Positions 18,801 to 27,919 are shown, numbered from the stretch's first letter. The stretch: 64,000 nucleotides of DNA from Paenibacillus sp. HW567 (GCF_000374185.1 NZ_KB910518.1:656667-720666), one strand, 5' to 3'. The notes: a model not told the origin generated them from the letters alone. A program made the numbers and translations.

Positions 18801-19115
18801 GAGCCTTTTCAGTGCTGATGTAGAATAGAGATCTGTTTTCGTAAGTTCTGGTTATTTTTGTAATACGTATTTTGAATGAAACGTATAACTAAATAAACCG
18901 ATAGAGCTAGCTAAGGGTAGACAACTTACTTCGCTTATCTCACTTTTATATGATAGACATAGTATTATAAGCCAAAATTTACATAGCCTAAAGCCCCACT
19001 CGAAGAATAGATGCTAAAAACAAGCAAATTATTGCTTCTGCATTTTTAATAATGAAGACAGATCCAGGTACAGTTCAAAATTGAATATTTCATAACACTC
19101 AAGGGGGGATTTTTT
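18801..19115. other. Intergenic region upstream of galE
   Basis: About 315 bp after the IS scar with no recognisable gene. It is AT-rich and probably holds the galE promoter, but no confident -35/-10 pair was found. The AAGGGGGGA ribosome site of galE is at its end. Confidence 0.45.
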
Positions 19116-20105
19116 ATGGTTATATTGGTAACTGGTGGCACAGGCTATATTGGATCACATACCTGCCTCGCCCTGCTAGAGGCTGGGTTTACTGTAATTG
19201 TTGCTGATAATTTGTGTAATAGCAGAGCTGAGACCTTAGATCGAGTTATGCAGATTACAAATAAAGAAATTATTTTCTATGAAATAGATGTAACTAATGC
19301 GGCTTCGGTAGAACAGATTTTTACTGATCATCGAATTGAAGGTGTTATTCATTTTGCTGCTTATAAAGCAGTTGGTGAGTCTGTGAGAGAACCACTGAAG
19401 TACTATCACAATAATATTAACAGCACACTCGTTCTTGCTGAAGCGTGTCTGAAGCATGAAGTTCGTAGATTTGTGTTAAGTTCGTCGGCTACAGTGTATG
19501 GGGAAAATGATGTACCGTTCGTAGAGTCTATGAAGCTTCAGCCGACCGCAAATCCGTATGGTGAATCTAAGATAATAAGTGAGCGGATCCTAAGAGATGT
19601 AGCCAACGCGAATTCTTGGTTTTCTGTGGCAATACTTCGCTATTTCAATCCGGTAGGCGCCCATGTGAGCGGTTTAATTGGGGAAGAGCCTAGAGGAACG
19701 CCAGGTAATCTAATGCCTTATATAACTCAAGTAGCCAAAGGTAAGATTGGAAAATTAAGTGTTTTCGGGGGTGATTATCCTACTGTGGATGGTACTGGTG
19801 TTAGAGATTATATTCATGTAATGGATTTAGCAGAAGGGCATGTCGCTGCAATGAATCTTTTAGGAGAAGGAATACATACATACAACCTAGGAACCGGAAA
19901 GGGTACCTCGGTTCTAGAACTGATAAGCATTTTTGAAGAGGAAGTGGGAATAAAAGTGCCATTTGAAATAATGGAACGCAGGCCAGGTGATATTGCTGAA
20001 TGTTATGCAGAGGTGAGCAAGGCAAAGGAAGAACTTTATTGGAATGTCAAAAGAGATATTCGGGATATGTGTCGTGACGCATGGAGATTTGAGAGTAACT
20101 TATAG
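19116..20105 (+). CDS. galE: UDP-glucose 4-epimerase
   Basis: Interconverts UDP-glucose and UDP-galactose, supplying galactose for the polysaccharide. The 329-residue SDR enzyme has VTGGTGYIGSHT at the N-terminus, SSSATVYG, and the catalytic YxxxK in NPYGESKI; RYFNPVGAH and GTGVRDYIHVMDLA are hallmark GalE segments. Length matches the family. A strong ribosome site (AGGGGGGA) precedes the ATG. It stands alone between the IS scar and a noncoding gap. Confidence 0.95.
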   Translation: MVILVTGGTGYIGSHTCLALLEAGFTVIVADNLCNSRAETLDRVMQITNKEIIFYEIDVTNAASVEQIFTDHRIEGVIHFAAYKAVGESVREPLKYYHNNINSTLVLAEACLKHEVRRFVLSSSATVYGENDVPFVESMKLQPTANPYGESKIISERILRDVANANSWFSVAILRYFNPVGAHVSGLIGEEPRGTPGNLMPYITQVAKGKIGKLSVFGGDYPTVDGTGVRDYIHVMDLAEGHVAAMNLLGEGIHTYNLGTGKGTSVLELISIFEEEVGIKVPFEIMERRPGDIAECYAEVSKAKEELYWNVKRDIRDMCRDAWRFESNL

Positions 20106-20282
20106 CAATTAGTTCCCCAGATTTACTTACGACTCATGGAAGTAGCTACGATTAAGCATAACCAGAAGCAGAATATGCGGATCAATACGTTATGACTATT
20201 TTTTGGGGGATAAGGGTATTTATATAAGCAGAATTAAGACTCTTCTTCTGTTACCATGAGCATAAAATACAGCATAATCGGG

Positions 20283-20340
20283 TTAAGAAAATCTATAAAG
20301 AACACATTTAAAGAGTGTTTCTTTAACAAAGATTAAAACT
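20283..20340 (+). terminator. Possible weak terminator after galE
   Basis: An imperfect inverted repeat (AAAGAACAC near 20296 with GTGTTTCTTT near 20317) is followed by an AT-rich run. There is no long T tract, so termination is uncertain. Confidence 0.25.
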
Positions 20341-20410
20341 TCTATCTTTGGTTCCATCATTTTGACAAGTTGTCTTGTATATGAGACTTTTTTGATCTTT
20401 GTTTCTATTC

Positions 20411-20550
20411 GTGTGCATCAGCCCATTGAGTAGATGAAGCGTGTGGAACTATGCGGGTGGCGTAGTCTAGGCTTATAGCTGCAGAGCAAGCCACTTGTTT
20501 GACGGGGGGGCTGATTATGGTTTGGCTAGATCAAGTTTGCATACACACTT
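20411..20550 (+). ncRNA. Structured leader upstream of rmlA, EAR (epsC RNA)-like candidate
   Basis: About 140 noncoding bases, more GC-rich than their surroundings. A perfect 8-bp long-range helix joins ATCAGCCC (20417-20424) to GGGCTGAT (20508-20515). Inside it GTGGC (20457-20461) pairs with GCCAC (20490-20494). GTCTAG (20465-20470) can pair with CTAGAT (20526-20531), crossing the first helix as a pseudoknot. The EAR/epsC element is a pseudoknotted antitermination RNA found in Bacillales exopolysaccharide operons. Context and topology fit, but the identity is from memory and was not checked against a covariance model. Confidence 0.5.
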
Positions 20551-20588
20551 TAAGATTAAGGCAATATAACAAGGAGTTGATATGAAAA

Positions 20589-21467
20589 TTGAAAGGAATA
20601 ATTTTAGCCGGAGGCAGTGGCACACGCCTCTACCCATTAACCATGGTAACCAGTAAACAACTTTTACCAGTTTACGACAAACCCATGATCTACTATCCTT
20701 TATCCACTTTGATGCTGGCTGGTATTAATGACATCTTGATCATTTCTACGCCTGAGGATACGCCAAGATTCGAAAGTCTCTTTGGGGATGGATCTCAGTT
20801 TGGCATATCCTTACAATACATTGTTCAACCTAGTCCTGACGGTTTAGCTCAGGCTTTTATTTTGGGTGAATCGTTCATCGGTGATGACTCTGTAGCTATG
20901 ATTCTAGGCGATAACATTTACTATGGAAATGGAATTCGAAAAATTCTCAAGCGATCTTCGGAAAAAGGACATGGTGCAACGGTATTTGGTTATCATGTAC
21001 AAGATCCTGAGCGTTTTGGTGTGGTTGAATTTAGTGAAGAGGGCAAAGTGCTTAGTGTGGAAGAAAAGCCGACTCATCCTAAATCAAATTATGCTGTTAC
21101 TGGCCTGTATTTCTATGATAATCGTGTCGTAGAGATTGCCAAGAGCGTGAAGCCTTCTTCGAGAGGGGAACTTGAAATCACATCAATAAATGAGGCTTAT
21201 CTTCAGCTTGGTGAATTGGACGTTGAACTACTTGGCCGAGGTTTTACCTGGCTGGATACTGGAACTCATCAGAGTCTTGTGGATGCAACTAATTTTGTTA
21301 GAACAATTGAAGATCATCAAGGGATTAAGATTGCTGCTCTTGAGGAGATTGCTTATATTAATGGCTGGATTACCAAAGAACATTTATTGAGCTGTGGGCA
21401 AAAGCTAAGTAAAACTGGTTACGGTCAATATTTGATAAAGGTAGCTACCGGAAAGATACAATATTAA
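20589..21467 (+). CDS. rmlA: Glucose-1-phosphate thymidylyltransferase
   Basis: Makes dTDP-glucose from dTTP and glucose-1-phosphate, the first step to dTDP-rhamnose. The N-terminal signature [16 protein letters not shown] is followed by [18 protein letters not shown], and the 292-residue length matches RmlA/RfbA. The frame must start at TTG 20589, because the better-placed ATG at 20582 (five bases after AAGGAG) is in another frame and stops after 24 codons. It leads an rmlA-rmlC-rmlB group preceded by the structured leader. Confidence 0.93.
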   Translation: MKGIILAGGSGTRLYPLTMVTSKQLLPVYDKPMIYYPLSTLMLAGINDILIISTPEDTPRFESLFGDGSQFGISLQYIVQPSPDGLAQAFILGESFIGDDSVAMILGDNIYYGNGIRKILKRSSEKGHGATVFGYHVQDPERFGVVEFSEEGKVLSVEEKPTHPKSNYAVTGLYFYDNRVVEIAKSVKPSSRGELEITSINEAYLQLGELDVELLGRGFTWLDTGTHQSLVDATNFVRTIEDHQGIKIAALEEIAYINGWITKEHLLSCGQKLSKTGYGQYLIKVATGKIQY

Positions 21468-21487
21468 GCAGTGAAGGTGTGGAAGAA

Positions 21488-22048
21488 ATGAAGTTAACGG
21501 AAACGACGCTGCCTGGTGTGTTTATTGTGGAGCCGGCGGTATTCGGCGACCATCGCGGATGGTTCATGGAAACATTCAGTGATGCAAAGTTCAGGGAACA
21601 AGGAGTCGATATAACTTTCGTTCAGGATAACCAGTCGTATTCTGCTGTCAAAGGAACATTGAGAGGGCTCCATTATCAGTTGAATCCTAAAGCTCAAACC
21701 AAGATTGTTCGTTGCACACGTGGAGTGATATTCGATGTTGCTGTGGATATTAGGCAGGGCAGTCCTACATACAGAAAGTGGTTCGGCATAGAGTTAAGTG
21801 AAGAAAATAAGAAACAACTATTGATTCCGAAGGGGTTCGCACATGGATTTATGACACTTACTGAGAATGTTGAGGTTCAATATAAATGTGATGAGATGTA
21901 CGCAGCTGAATGTGATGGTGGCATCCTGTGGAATGATCCAACCATTGGTGTTGAGTGGCCTTTACATGTTGCTCCGATATTATCAGGCAAGGATGAGAGA
22001 GCCCCTTTGCTAAGGGATGCTAATCATAATTTTACTTATGACCGCTAG
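21488..22048 (+). CDS. rmlC: dTDP-4-dehydrorhamnose 3,5-epimerase
   Basis: Third step of dTDP-rhamnose synthesis, epimerising C3 and C5 of the keto sugar. The RmlC signatures are GDHRGWFMETFS, FVQDNQSYS and the catalytic-histidine segment GTLRGLHYQLNP; PKGFAHGFMTL follows. The 186-residue length from ATG 21488 is normal. A GTG at 21479 would add three residues, but the ATG gives the usual family start (MKLTET). It lies 20 bp after rmlA. Confidence 0.93.
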   Translation: MKLTETTLPGVFIVEPAVFGDHRGWFMETFSDAKFREQGVDITFVQDNQSYSAVKGTLRGLHYQLNPKAQTKIVRCTRGVIFDVAVDIRQGSPTYRKWFGIELSEENKKQLLIPKGFAHGFMTLTENVEVQYKCDEMYAAECDGGILWNDPTIGVEWPLHVAPILSGKDERAPLLRDANHNFTYDR

Positions 22049-22085
22049 GGCTGTTATTCAAGTAGATGAATCTGAGGTGTATTGA

Positions 22086-23081
22086 ATGATCAGGAAAAAA
22101 TTGCTGATTACTGGCGGTGCCGGTTTTATCGGTGGTAACTTTGTACAATACATGGTTGATAAGTATTCGGATTACGATGTCGTTAATCTGGATTTGTTAA
22201 CCTATGCCGGTGATTTGACAAAGCACGCACAGATTGAGGGGAAAGCTAACTATCGGTTTGTACTAGCAGATATTGCTGACCGCGAGGCGGTGATGTCTCT
22301 ATTTGAACAAGAACAATTTGATTTTGTAGTGCATTTTGCAGCAGAAAGTCATGTAGACCGTTCCATTACAGATCCTGCTGTATTCGTTCGAACGAATGTG
22401 ATGGGGACGCAAGTGCTGCTGGATGCTTCCAGAAAGATAGGAATCTCCAAATTTGTTCATGTCTCGACCGATGAGGTGTATGGGGAACTGGATTTTGATC
22501 CGACTGTCTTCTTCACGGAGGAGACTCCCTTGCAACCTAATAGCCCGTATAGTGTCAGTAAAGCAGCTTCAGATCTGCTGGTTAGGGCTTATCATGAAAC
22601 GTTCGGCTTGCCGATAAACATTACCCGGTGCTCCAATAATTACGGTCCCTACCATTTCCCGGAGAAGCTGATTCCCCTGACAATATCGAAAGTCCTGAAT
22701 GAACAGAAGGTCCCTGTCTATGGAGATGGCAAAAATATTCGGGATTGGCTGCATGTCTGGGATCACTGTGCTGCTATTGACCTCGTGCTGCACACAGGTG
22801 TAAGTGGTGAAGTGTATAACGTAGGTGGTCATAATGAATGCACGAATCTCGAAGTAGTTAAGACCATCATACAGACGTTGGGGAAATCTGAGAATTTGAT
22901 TGAATTTGTTACTGACCGTCTAGGTCATGACAAACGTTACGCAATTGATCCTACCAAACTGGAGAAATTGGGCTGGAAACCAACCTATACATTTGAGACA
23001 GGGATTGCGCAGACTATACAGTGGTATACAGAGAATGTGGAATGGTGGGAACAAATTCTTAGCAGTGAGTATCGGAAGTAG
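22086..23081 (+). CDS. rmlB: dTDP-glucose 4,6-dehydratase
   Basis: Second step of dTDP-rhamnose synthesis. The 331-residue SDR enzyme has LLITGGAGFIGGNFV at the N-terminus, HFAAESHVDRSI, the STDEVYG active-site strand and the YxxxK motif in SPYSVSKAASD. NNYGPYHFPEKLIPL is another family hallmark. The gene follows rmlC by 37 bp and precedes the YdcF-like gene by 3 bp. No rmlD (final reductase) is present in the window. Confidence 0.95.
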   Translation: MIRKKLLITGGAGFIGGNFVQYMVDKYSDYDVVNLDLLTYAGDLTKHAQIEGKANYRFVLADIADREAVMSLFEQEQFDFVVHFAAESHVDRSITDPAVFVRTNVMGTQVLLDASRKIGISKFVHVSTDEVYGELDFDPTVFFTEETPLQPNSPYSVSKAASDLLVRAYHETFGLPINITRCSNNYGPYHFPEKLIPLTISKVLNEQKVPVYGDGKNIRDWLHVWDHCAAIDLVLHTGVSGEVYNVGGHNECTNLEVVKTIIQTLGKSENLIEFVTDRLGHDKRYAIDPTKLEKLGWKPTYTFETGIAQTIQWYTENVEWWEQILSSEYRK

Positions 23082-23084
23082 CTT

Positions 23085-23729
23085 ATGAATAGTAAAAATA
23101 CTAGTAAGAAGGCGGGAAAGCACAGGAAAAGAATCCTCTTTCTGTACTTGCCCATTCTGCTAATTCTTCTCTTGTTCTTTACTGCAGGCCGCTTCCTTCC
23201 CTTAATGCAACCACCCCAGCAAGCCCACGTTATCATCGTACTCAGCGGGGGAGCAGGTAGAGTGGAACAAGGGGCAGAGTTATACCAAGCTGGTTATGCT
23301 CCCTATCTGCTTCTTTCCAATTCCAAAGAATCAACCAGCGCCTCCGGCGACATGCTCCAAACTGCCCTTGCTCTTGGCATCCCTACGGATGCCATCCTGA
23401 CCGAAAATGCAGCGCTAAGCACCTATCAGAATGCGGAGCTGACGCTTCCGATCATGAAGCAGCACGGCTTTACTTCTGCTATTGTGGTTTCTTCTGAATT
23501 TCATATGCGGCGGGTGAAGTTGCTTTTTGATCATGTCTATAAGAAATCGGGCATTGAACTGACGTATATCGGCTCAGATTCGGGCTACAACGCTAAGTCT
23601 TGGTGGAGTGACCGTTACAGCCGGGAAACAACCTTCAACGAATATACTAAAATGATTGGCAACTTTTTCGGTTATAATGGTCCCGAGGCCAAAGATGCCT
23701 TGGATCAAATCAAGCGCTGGTTTCGCTGA
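23085..23729 (+). CDS. YdcF/SanA/ElyC-like DUF218 membrane protein
   Basis: 214 residues with a basic N-terminus, one membrane anchor (about residues 16-37) and a DUF218 domain facing outward. Motifs are HVIIVLSGGAGRVEQGAELY, LLLSNSKE and the conserved VVSSEFHMRRVKLLF. Proteins of this family are linked to cell-envelope polymer metabolism, but the biochemical role is unsettled. The start lies 3 bp after rmlB, so it probably belongs to the same transcript. No hairpin terminator was seen after it. Confidence 0.82.
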   Translation: MNSKNTSKKAGKHRKRILFLYLPILLILLLFFTAGRFLPLMQPPQQAHVIIVLSGGAGRVEQGAELYQAGYAPYLLLSNSKESTSASGDMLQTALALGIPTDAILTENAALSTYQNAELTLPIMKQHGFTSAIVVSSEFHMRRVKLLFDHVYKKSGIELTYIGSDSGYNAKSWWSDRYSRETTFNEYTKMIGNFFGYNGPEAKDALDQIKRWFR

Positions 23730-23806
23730 AACCAAGCCATCGTGGAACAGTACCGTTCATTCCTACTAATCTATTCAATTATTTTCCTCCCACTTACACA
23801 AACCGA

Positions 23807-23835
23807 CATACAAAATAGGCATCCCGGTCTATAAT
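23807..23835 (+). promoter_or_regulatory. Candidate sigma-A promoter for the small gene at 23875
   Basis: A perfect TATAAT (23830-23835) has a weak -35 (CATACA, 23807-23812) at 17-bp spacing. It sits about 40 bp upstream of the small coding sequence. Confidence 0.5.
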
Positions 23836-23874
23836 TAGGGACAAATCTATTTTGTGATGTAGGAGAGAAGTCCC

Positions 23875-24042
23875 TTGCCAAACTATTATTTTAAGGAAGT
23901 GTGGACACCTTTGCGGTGGGTACATATCTGGTTCTATCGGGATGATCAGGATCGGCTGTGGGTGAAGGTGGGAGCGAAGCGGCGGAGGCTGGTGGGTAAG
24001 CAGGGAATTGAAGCGGAAAGGGAAACGGAAACGGATGCCTAA
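23875..24042 (+). CDS. Small 55-residue basic protein, unknown function
   Basis: A short frame starting at TTG (MPNYYFKEVWTPLRW...) with an AGGAGAG site eight bases upstream, its own candidate promoter and an intrinsic terminator directly downstream. The first half is aromatic-rich (Y, F, W), the middle strongly basic (VGAKRRRLVGK) and the end acidic. No family was recognised. The independent promoter-gene-terminator layout argues for a real gene. It could bind nucleic acid or a membrane surface, but nothing in the sequence decides this. Confidence 0.6.
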   Translation: MPNYYFKEVWTPLRWVHIWFYRDDQDRLWVKVGAKRRRLVGKQGIEAERETETDA

Positions 24043-24065
24043 TGGTCGTGTCAGATGGTAGAGAA

Positions 24066-24100
24066 GCTCAAGTCATTTAGCGGACTTGGGTTTCTTTTTT
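24066..24100 (+). terminator. Intrinsic terminator after the small gene
   Basis: The stem CTCAAGTC (24067-24074) with GACTTGGG (24083-24090), including one G-T pair, is followed directly by a T-rich tract (24091-24100). Confidence 0.75.
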
Positions 24101-24308
24101 GCGCTTATGTTAAGATGGCGTACCGTGGTGCTCGGAGTTGTTTTTTCTATTCTTCCATTCATATAGTGAAAATATGTCCTAAGAACTATTACCTTTTACA
24201 TAGTTGATGTATAATTATTCCTGCAAGATTAGCTGGCTGCGCTTTGGTTTTGTGAGATTAGAGAGTAGCAGCCGGGAATGCTGAATATTTTTCTGGGGGC
24301 GATGGATA
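24101..24308 (+). promoter_or_regulatory. Upstream region of the SLH-protein gene
   Basis: Noncoding region of 208 bp. A TATAAT at 24210-24215 with a weak TATTAC 17 bp upstream (24187-24192) is the best promoter candidate. GGGGG at 24294-24298 serves as the ribosome site for the GTG start. No other element was seen. Confidence 0.4.
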
Positions 24309-26501
24309 GTGCGGGGAAGAGGGTATAAGGTGCTGGCAGCGTGGGTGATGCTGCTGAGTTTGCTGTTTGGGGGAGTTGCGAGTGCGGCTACAGTGGTGCA
24401 GCAGACCTCATCTTATGTATTTGTGGATGTTAAGACAACCTATTGGGCCAATGAGGCTATTCAGAGCATGGCGAATCAGGGGATTATTACCGGTAATCCA
24501 GACGGCTCCTTTAAGCCGGAAGCGGCGATTACGCGTGAACAGCTTGCTAAGCTGATTACACTTACTTTTGGGCTGGATCTGGTATCGGACGGGACACAGA
24601 CCTTCTCGGATGTGACTCCTTCCTCCTGGTCTTACAAGTATGTAGAGACTGCCAAGGAATACCTTACGGGGTATTTTCCTGCGAAGGGGAAACCTTTTTT
24701 TGATCCGCAGGCGAATGCTACCCGTGAAGATGTTGCGGTAGCGCTGGTGCGCGCGATGGGGCTGGACACTGATAATGTGGATGCCGACAGTGTGCTAGGC
24801 TATAAATTCAGTGATTATGAGGATGTTACGCCGCAGCTTGCTAATGAAGTGGCTGTAGCGGTGGACAAGAAATTAATCCAGGGGTTTCCCGATGGCACCT
24901 TCAGACCGAATAGCGCGATTAATCGTGCTTCTGTCGCTACCCTGTTGTACCGGGTGTTGAAATCGTCGTATACCACTGCTACACAGGATGTGAAGCTGGA
25001 CGTACAGGTTCCGCAGCAGGTATCTGACAAAACGGTTAAGGTTACGGGCAAAGTGAACGCGGACGCGAAGGTCTACATCAATGATGAAGAAGTAGAGAAT
25101 ACGGACGGAGCCTTTGCAGAGGCCTATGATCTGGATGGGGGAGAGAAGACTTACGAATTTGTATTCAAGGCTGTTCTCCCGAACGGACGCTCCAAGACGG
25201 TCACGAAGCAGGTTACTTATCAGACCTCGGGACCCAAGCTGACGGTGCAGGCTCCGGAAACGGCGAATCAGCTTACGGTCAAGATCACCGGGAAGGTTAC
25301 GGACAGCGGCGATAACGATCCAGAGGTTACGATTAATGACGAATCGGCTTATGTCGCTTACAACGGGGAGTTCAGCGAAGAGCTGACCTTGAAGGAAGGC
25401 CTGAACAAAATTGTGGTGACTGCAGTCAATAAATATGACAAGAAGGCGGTCGTGGAGAAGCAGATTATGGTTAGCTTGGGCGGGCCTGTGCTGACGCTGG
25501 ATCTGATTCCTGAGACGAGCAGCAGCAAGACCATAACCCTGAGCGGAAAAGCTACCGACAAGAACGACAGCTATCCGAAGATTTATCTGAACGACGAGCT
25601 GGTGGGCAGCTACGGCTCCTTCGAGAAGACGGTAACGCTCAAGGAGGGGGATAACGTCTTTACGTTCAAAGCTACGAATAAGCTGGGCAAAAGCTCGACT
25701 GTAATTACCAAAACCATTAACTTCAGTGTGGGCGGGCCTGTGCTGACGCTGGATCTGATTCCTGAGACGAGCAGCAGCAAGACCGTAACCCTGAGCGGAA
25801 AAGCTACCGACAAGAACGACAGCTACCCGAAGATTTATCTGAACGACGAGCTGGTGGGCAGCTACGGCTCCTTCGAGAAGACGGTAACGCTCAAAGAGGG
25901 CGCCAATGTGTTCACCTTTAAGGCAACGAACAGCCTCGGCAAAAGCTCGCCAGCGGTCACCAAGACGATAACCTTCAATGTCGGCGGGCCTGTGCTGACG
26001 CTGGACCAGGTTCCGGCAACGAGCAGCAGCAAATCTGTAACCTTAAGCGGAACAGCTACCGACAAGAACGACAGCTATCCGAAGATCTATGTGAACGACG
26101 AGCTGGTGGGCAGCTACGGTTCCTTTAATAAGACGGTAACTCTTAAGGAAGGCGAGAATGTCTTCACTTTCAAGGCTACCAATAATTTGGGCAAAAGCTC
26201 AGAGGTGATTACGAAGACGATCACCTTTGCGGTGGGCGGACCGGAGCTGACGCTGGACTACATCCCGGAAACAACAACCAGTAAGCAGATTACGCTTAGC
26301 GGTAATGCCAAGGATGCGAACGACAGCTATCCGAAGATTTATCTGAACGATGAGCTGGTGGGCAGCTATGGCAGCTTCAGTACATCGGTCACTCTCAAAG
26401 AAGGCAGCAATACCTTTGTGTTCAAAGTCACCAACAGCTTCGGCAAGGTAACTACGATTGAGAAGACTGTAGTTTATACCCCTGCACCAGTCAAAGAATA
26501 G
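24309..26501 (+). CDS. SLH-domain cell-surface protein with Ig-like repeats
   Basis: 730 residues. A signal peptide (about residues 1-27) leads into three SLH motifs at about residues 38-90, 95-150 and 160-220; visible cores are FVDVKTTYWANEAI, FSDVTPSSWSYKYV and GFPDGTFRPNSAINRA. These anchor proteins to pyruvylated wall polymer. Six Ig-like modules follow. The last four (from residue 392) share SYPKIYLNDELVGSYGSF and are nearly identical over an 84-residue period. They resemble the glucodextranase B-type beta-sandwich modules of surface proteins. There is no catalytic domain, so a structural or adhesive role is likely. The start is GTG, as the nearby ATG at 24302 is out of frame. Confidence 0.88.
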   Translation: MRGRGYKVLAAWVMLLSLLFGGVASAATVVQQTSSYVFVDVKTTYWANEAIQSMANQGIITGNPDGSFKPEAAITREQLAKLITLTFGLDLVSDGTQTFSDVTPSSWSYKYVETAKEYLTGYFPAKGKPFFDPQANATREDVAVALVRAMGLDTDNVDADSVLGYKFSDYEDVTPQLANEVAVAVDKKLIQGFPDGTFRPNSAINRASVATLLYRVLKSSYTTATQDVKLDVQVPQQVSDKTVKVTGKVNADAKVYINDEEVENTDGAFAEAYDLDGGEKTYEFVFKAVLPNGRSKTVTKQVTYQTSGPKLTVQAPETANQLTVKITGKVTDSGDNDPEVTINDESAYVAYNGEFSEELTLKEGLNKIVVTAVNKYDKKAVVEKQIMVSLGGPVLTLDLIPETSSSKTITLSGKATDKNDSYPKIYLNDELVGSYGSFEKTVTLKEGDNVFTFKATNKLGKSSTVITKTINFSVGGPVLTLDLIPETSSSKTVTLSGKATDKNDSYPKIYLNDELVGSYGSFEKTVTLKEGANVFTFKATNSLGKSSPAVTKTITFNVGGPVLTLDQVPATSSSKSVTLSGTATDKNDSYPKIYVNDELVGSYGSFNKTVTLKEGENVFTFKATNNLGKSSEVITKTITFAVGGPELTLDYIPETTTSKQITLSGNAKDANDSYPKIYLNDELVGSYGSFSTSVTLKEGSNTFVFKVTNSFGKVTTIEKTVVYTPAPVKE
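25482..26480 (+). repeat. Four tandem 252-bp repeats within the SLH gene
   Basis: Repeat starts are near 25482, 25734, 25986 and 26238, each beginning with codons for GGP and a TLD motif. Copies 1 and 2 differ at only a few positions over their first 170 bases; copies 3 and 4 diverge more. This suggests recent duplication or gene conversion. Confidence 0.9.
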
Positions 26502-26544
26502 TGCTCTAATCATTTTCATGCATTTGCGTTAAAATGCACAAATA

Positions 26545-26574
26545 AAAACGGCTGCCCTCGGGCAGCCGTTTTTT
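26545..26574. terminator. Bidirectional intrinsic terminator
   Basis: A perfect 12-bp stem (26545-26556 with 26561-26572) and CTCG loop are flanked by A and T runs on either side. It lies between the convergent SLH gene and the DegT-like gene and can serve both strands. Confidence 0.9.
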
Positions 26575-27697
26575 ACGAAAAGTTCATAATTTCAGAGGCG
26601 ACCGTTTCCACGTCTTGTTGGGTCATTTCCAAATGCAGCGGCAAAGAGATAATGGAATGGCTGAGTCTTCCTGAATTTGGGCAGGTGTTAGCCGAAGCGG
26701 CAAAGATATCATATTCCGTATTGTCACGGTAATGGACTCCCGGATAGATTCCCACACGATTCAAGTGCTCCAGCATTTCCTCTCTGTGCTCCACTTCAAT
26801 AACGTACAAATGCCTTGAGGACAGACAGCCGTCTGCCACCGGAACGGGCTTCACCTTATCCCCGGCTTGCGCAAAGCAGGCATCGTACCAGCCGGCAATT
26901 TTTCTTCTGTAAGCATTGTCTTCATCCAGATATTTGAGCTGAACCAATCCGATTGCAGCCATAATCGAGTTCCCGTGATACTTGTACCCGACATCTTTGA
27001 TTTCGTACATCCATTTATAGTTCCCTTGAGATCTGCTGTAAGTATCCTTATCTATTCCCAGCCATGAGAGCTTTCTGCATAAGAAATCAAGTTCAGGGTC
27101 ACGCAGGCAAATCATGCCGGAATCTGCGGTTGGCAGGTTCTTGACTGCTTGAAAGGAGTAGACTACGGCATCCGCTTCATGTCCGGGGATGGCTCCGTCA
27201 AGCCGGGTGCCGGCCATATGGGCCGCGTCCAGAATTAGGCTGAGCCCGTATTTGGAGCACAGCTCTACAATTCTTTTATACTGGCCGGTGTTCCCGCCAA
27301 GCCCTACGAATACAACTGCCCGGGTCCGGTCTGTGATCTTCTTTTCCACATCGCCCGGGTCCAGGCATAAATATTGATCCACATCTGCGAAAACGACATT
27401 CAGGTGTTCATACAATATGCTATGGTTAGTCGAAATAAAGGTAAGCGGTGTTGAAATGACTTCATCTCCGTCGTTCCAGCCGTTCTTCTCCTTTAATATC
27501 TTGATGGCCAGGTGAAGTCCGGAGGTCGCCGAGTTTACATAGTGAGCATGCGGCAATCCCGTATACTGTTTCCACTGCTCCTCGAACTCGATGGTTTTGT
27601 AGCCTAGTCCCGTCCAACCTTTTTGGAGACACTCCCGTATCCCGTCCAGACACTCCTCCACTCGGTATACCGGCTTAAATAGTTGAATTCTGTTCAT
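26573..27697 (-). CDS. DegT/DnrJ/EryC1/StrS-family aminotransferase
   Basis: The 374-residue PLP enzyme would transfer an amino group to a keto nucleotide-sugar. Motifs are NSATSGLHLAIKIL (cofactor phosphate region), LILDAAHMAGT, and SFQAVKNLPTADSGM with the PLP lysine. It runs opposite to its neighbours, ending at the shared terminator. It diverges from the small gene and the double glycosyltransferase at 27.9-30.3 kb. The acetyltransferase at 31064 and the WbqC-like protein at 30354 suggest a shared N-acylated amino-sugar pathway, though no dedicated dehydratase or ketoisomerase is next to it. Confidence 0.87.
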   Translation of the reverse strand: MNRIQLFKPVYRVEECLDGIRECLQKGWTGLGYKTIEFEEQWKQYTGLPHAHYVNSATSGLHLAIKILKEKNGWNDGDEVISTPLTFISTNHSILYEHLNVVFADVDQYLCLDPGDVEKKITDRTRAVVFVGLGGNTGQYKRIVELCSKYGLSLILDAAHMAGTRLDGAIPGHEADAVVYSFQAVKNLPTADSGMICLRDPELDFLCRKLSWLGIDKDTYSRSQGNYKWMYEIKDVGYKYHGNSIMAAIGLVQLKYLDEDNAYRRKIAGWYDACFAQAGDKVKPVPVADGCLSSRHLYVIEVEHREEMLEHLNRVGIYPGVHYRDNTEYDIFAASANTCPNSGRLSHSIISLPLHLEMTQQDVETVASEIMNFS

Positions 27698-27919
27698 TAA
27701 GGAAGTGCTCCTTTCCTAACCCAATAAATTAATAGCTGTTATATGTGTCTATTTATATGTTTTTGCTCAAATGCATGGCACGGCGGTTGTCCTTGCTTGG
27801 ATAGCATTACTATTTTCTCCTGTATGAGGAAAGTGCCCTTACTCTTTCATGGCCAAATGCATAATTTGGTGTGGAGAGGTTTTGAGGAAAAGGCCACAGA
27901 TATGGAGGATGAAAAAATC

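Noticed and set aside
27743..27919. N-terminal extension of the small basic protein
   Set aside because: Cys- and aromatic-rich translation with no ribosome site; GGAGG at a proper distance points to ATG 27920.
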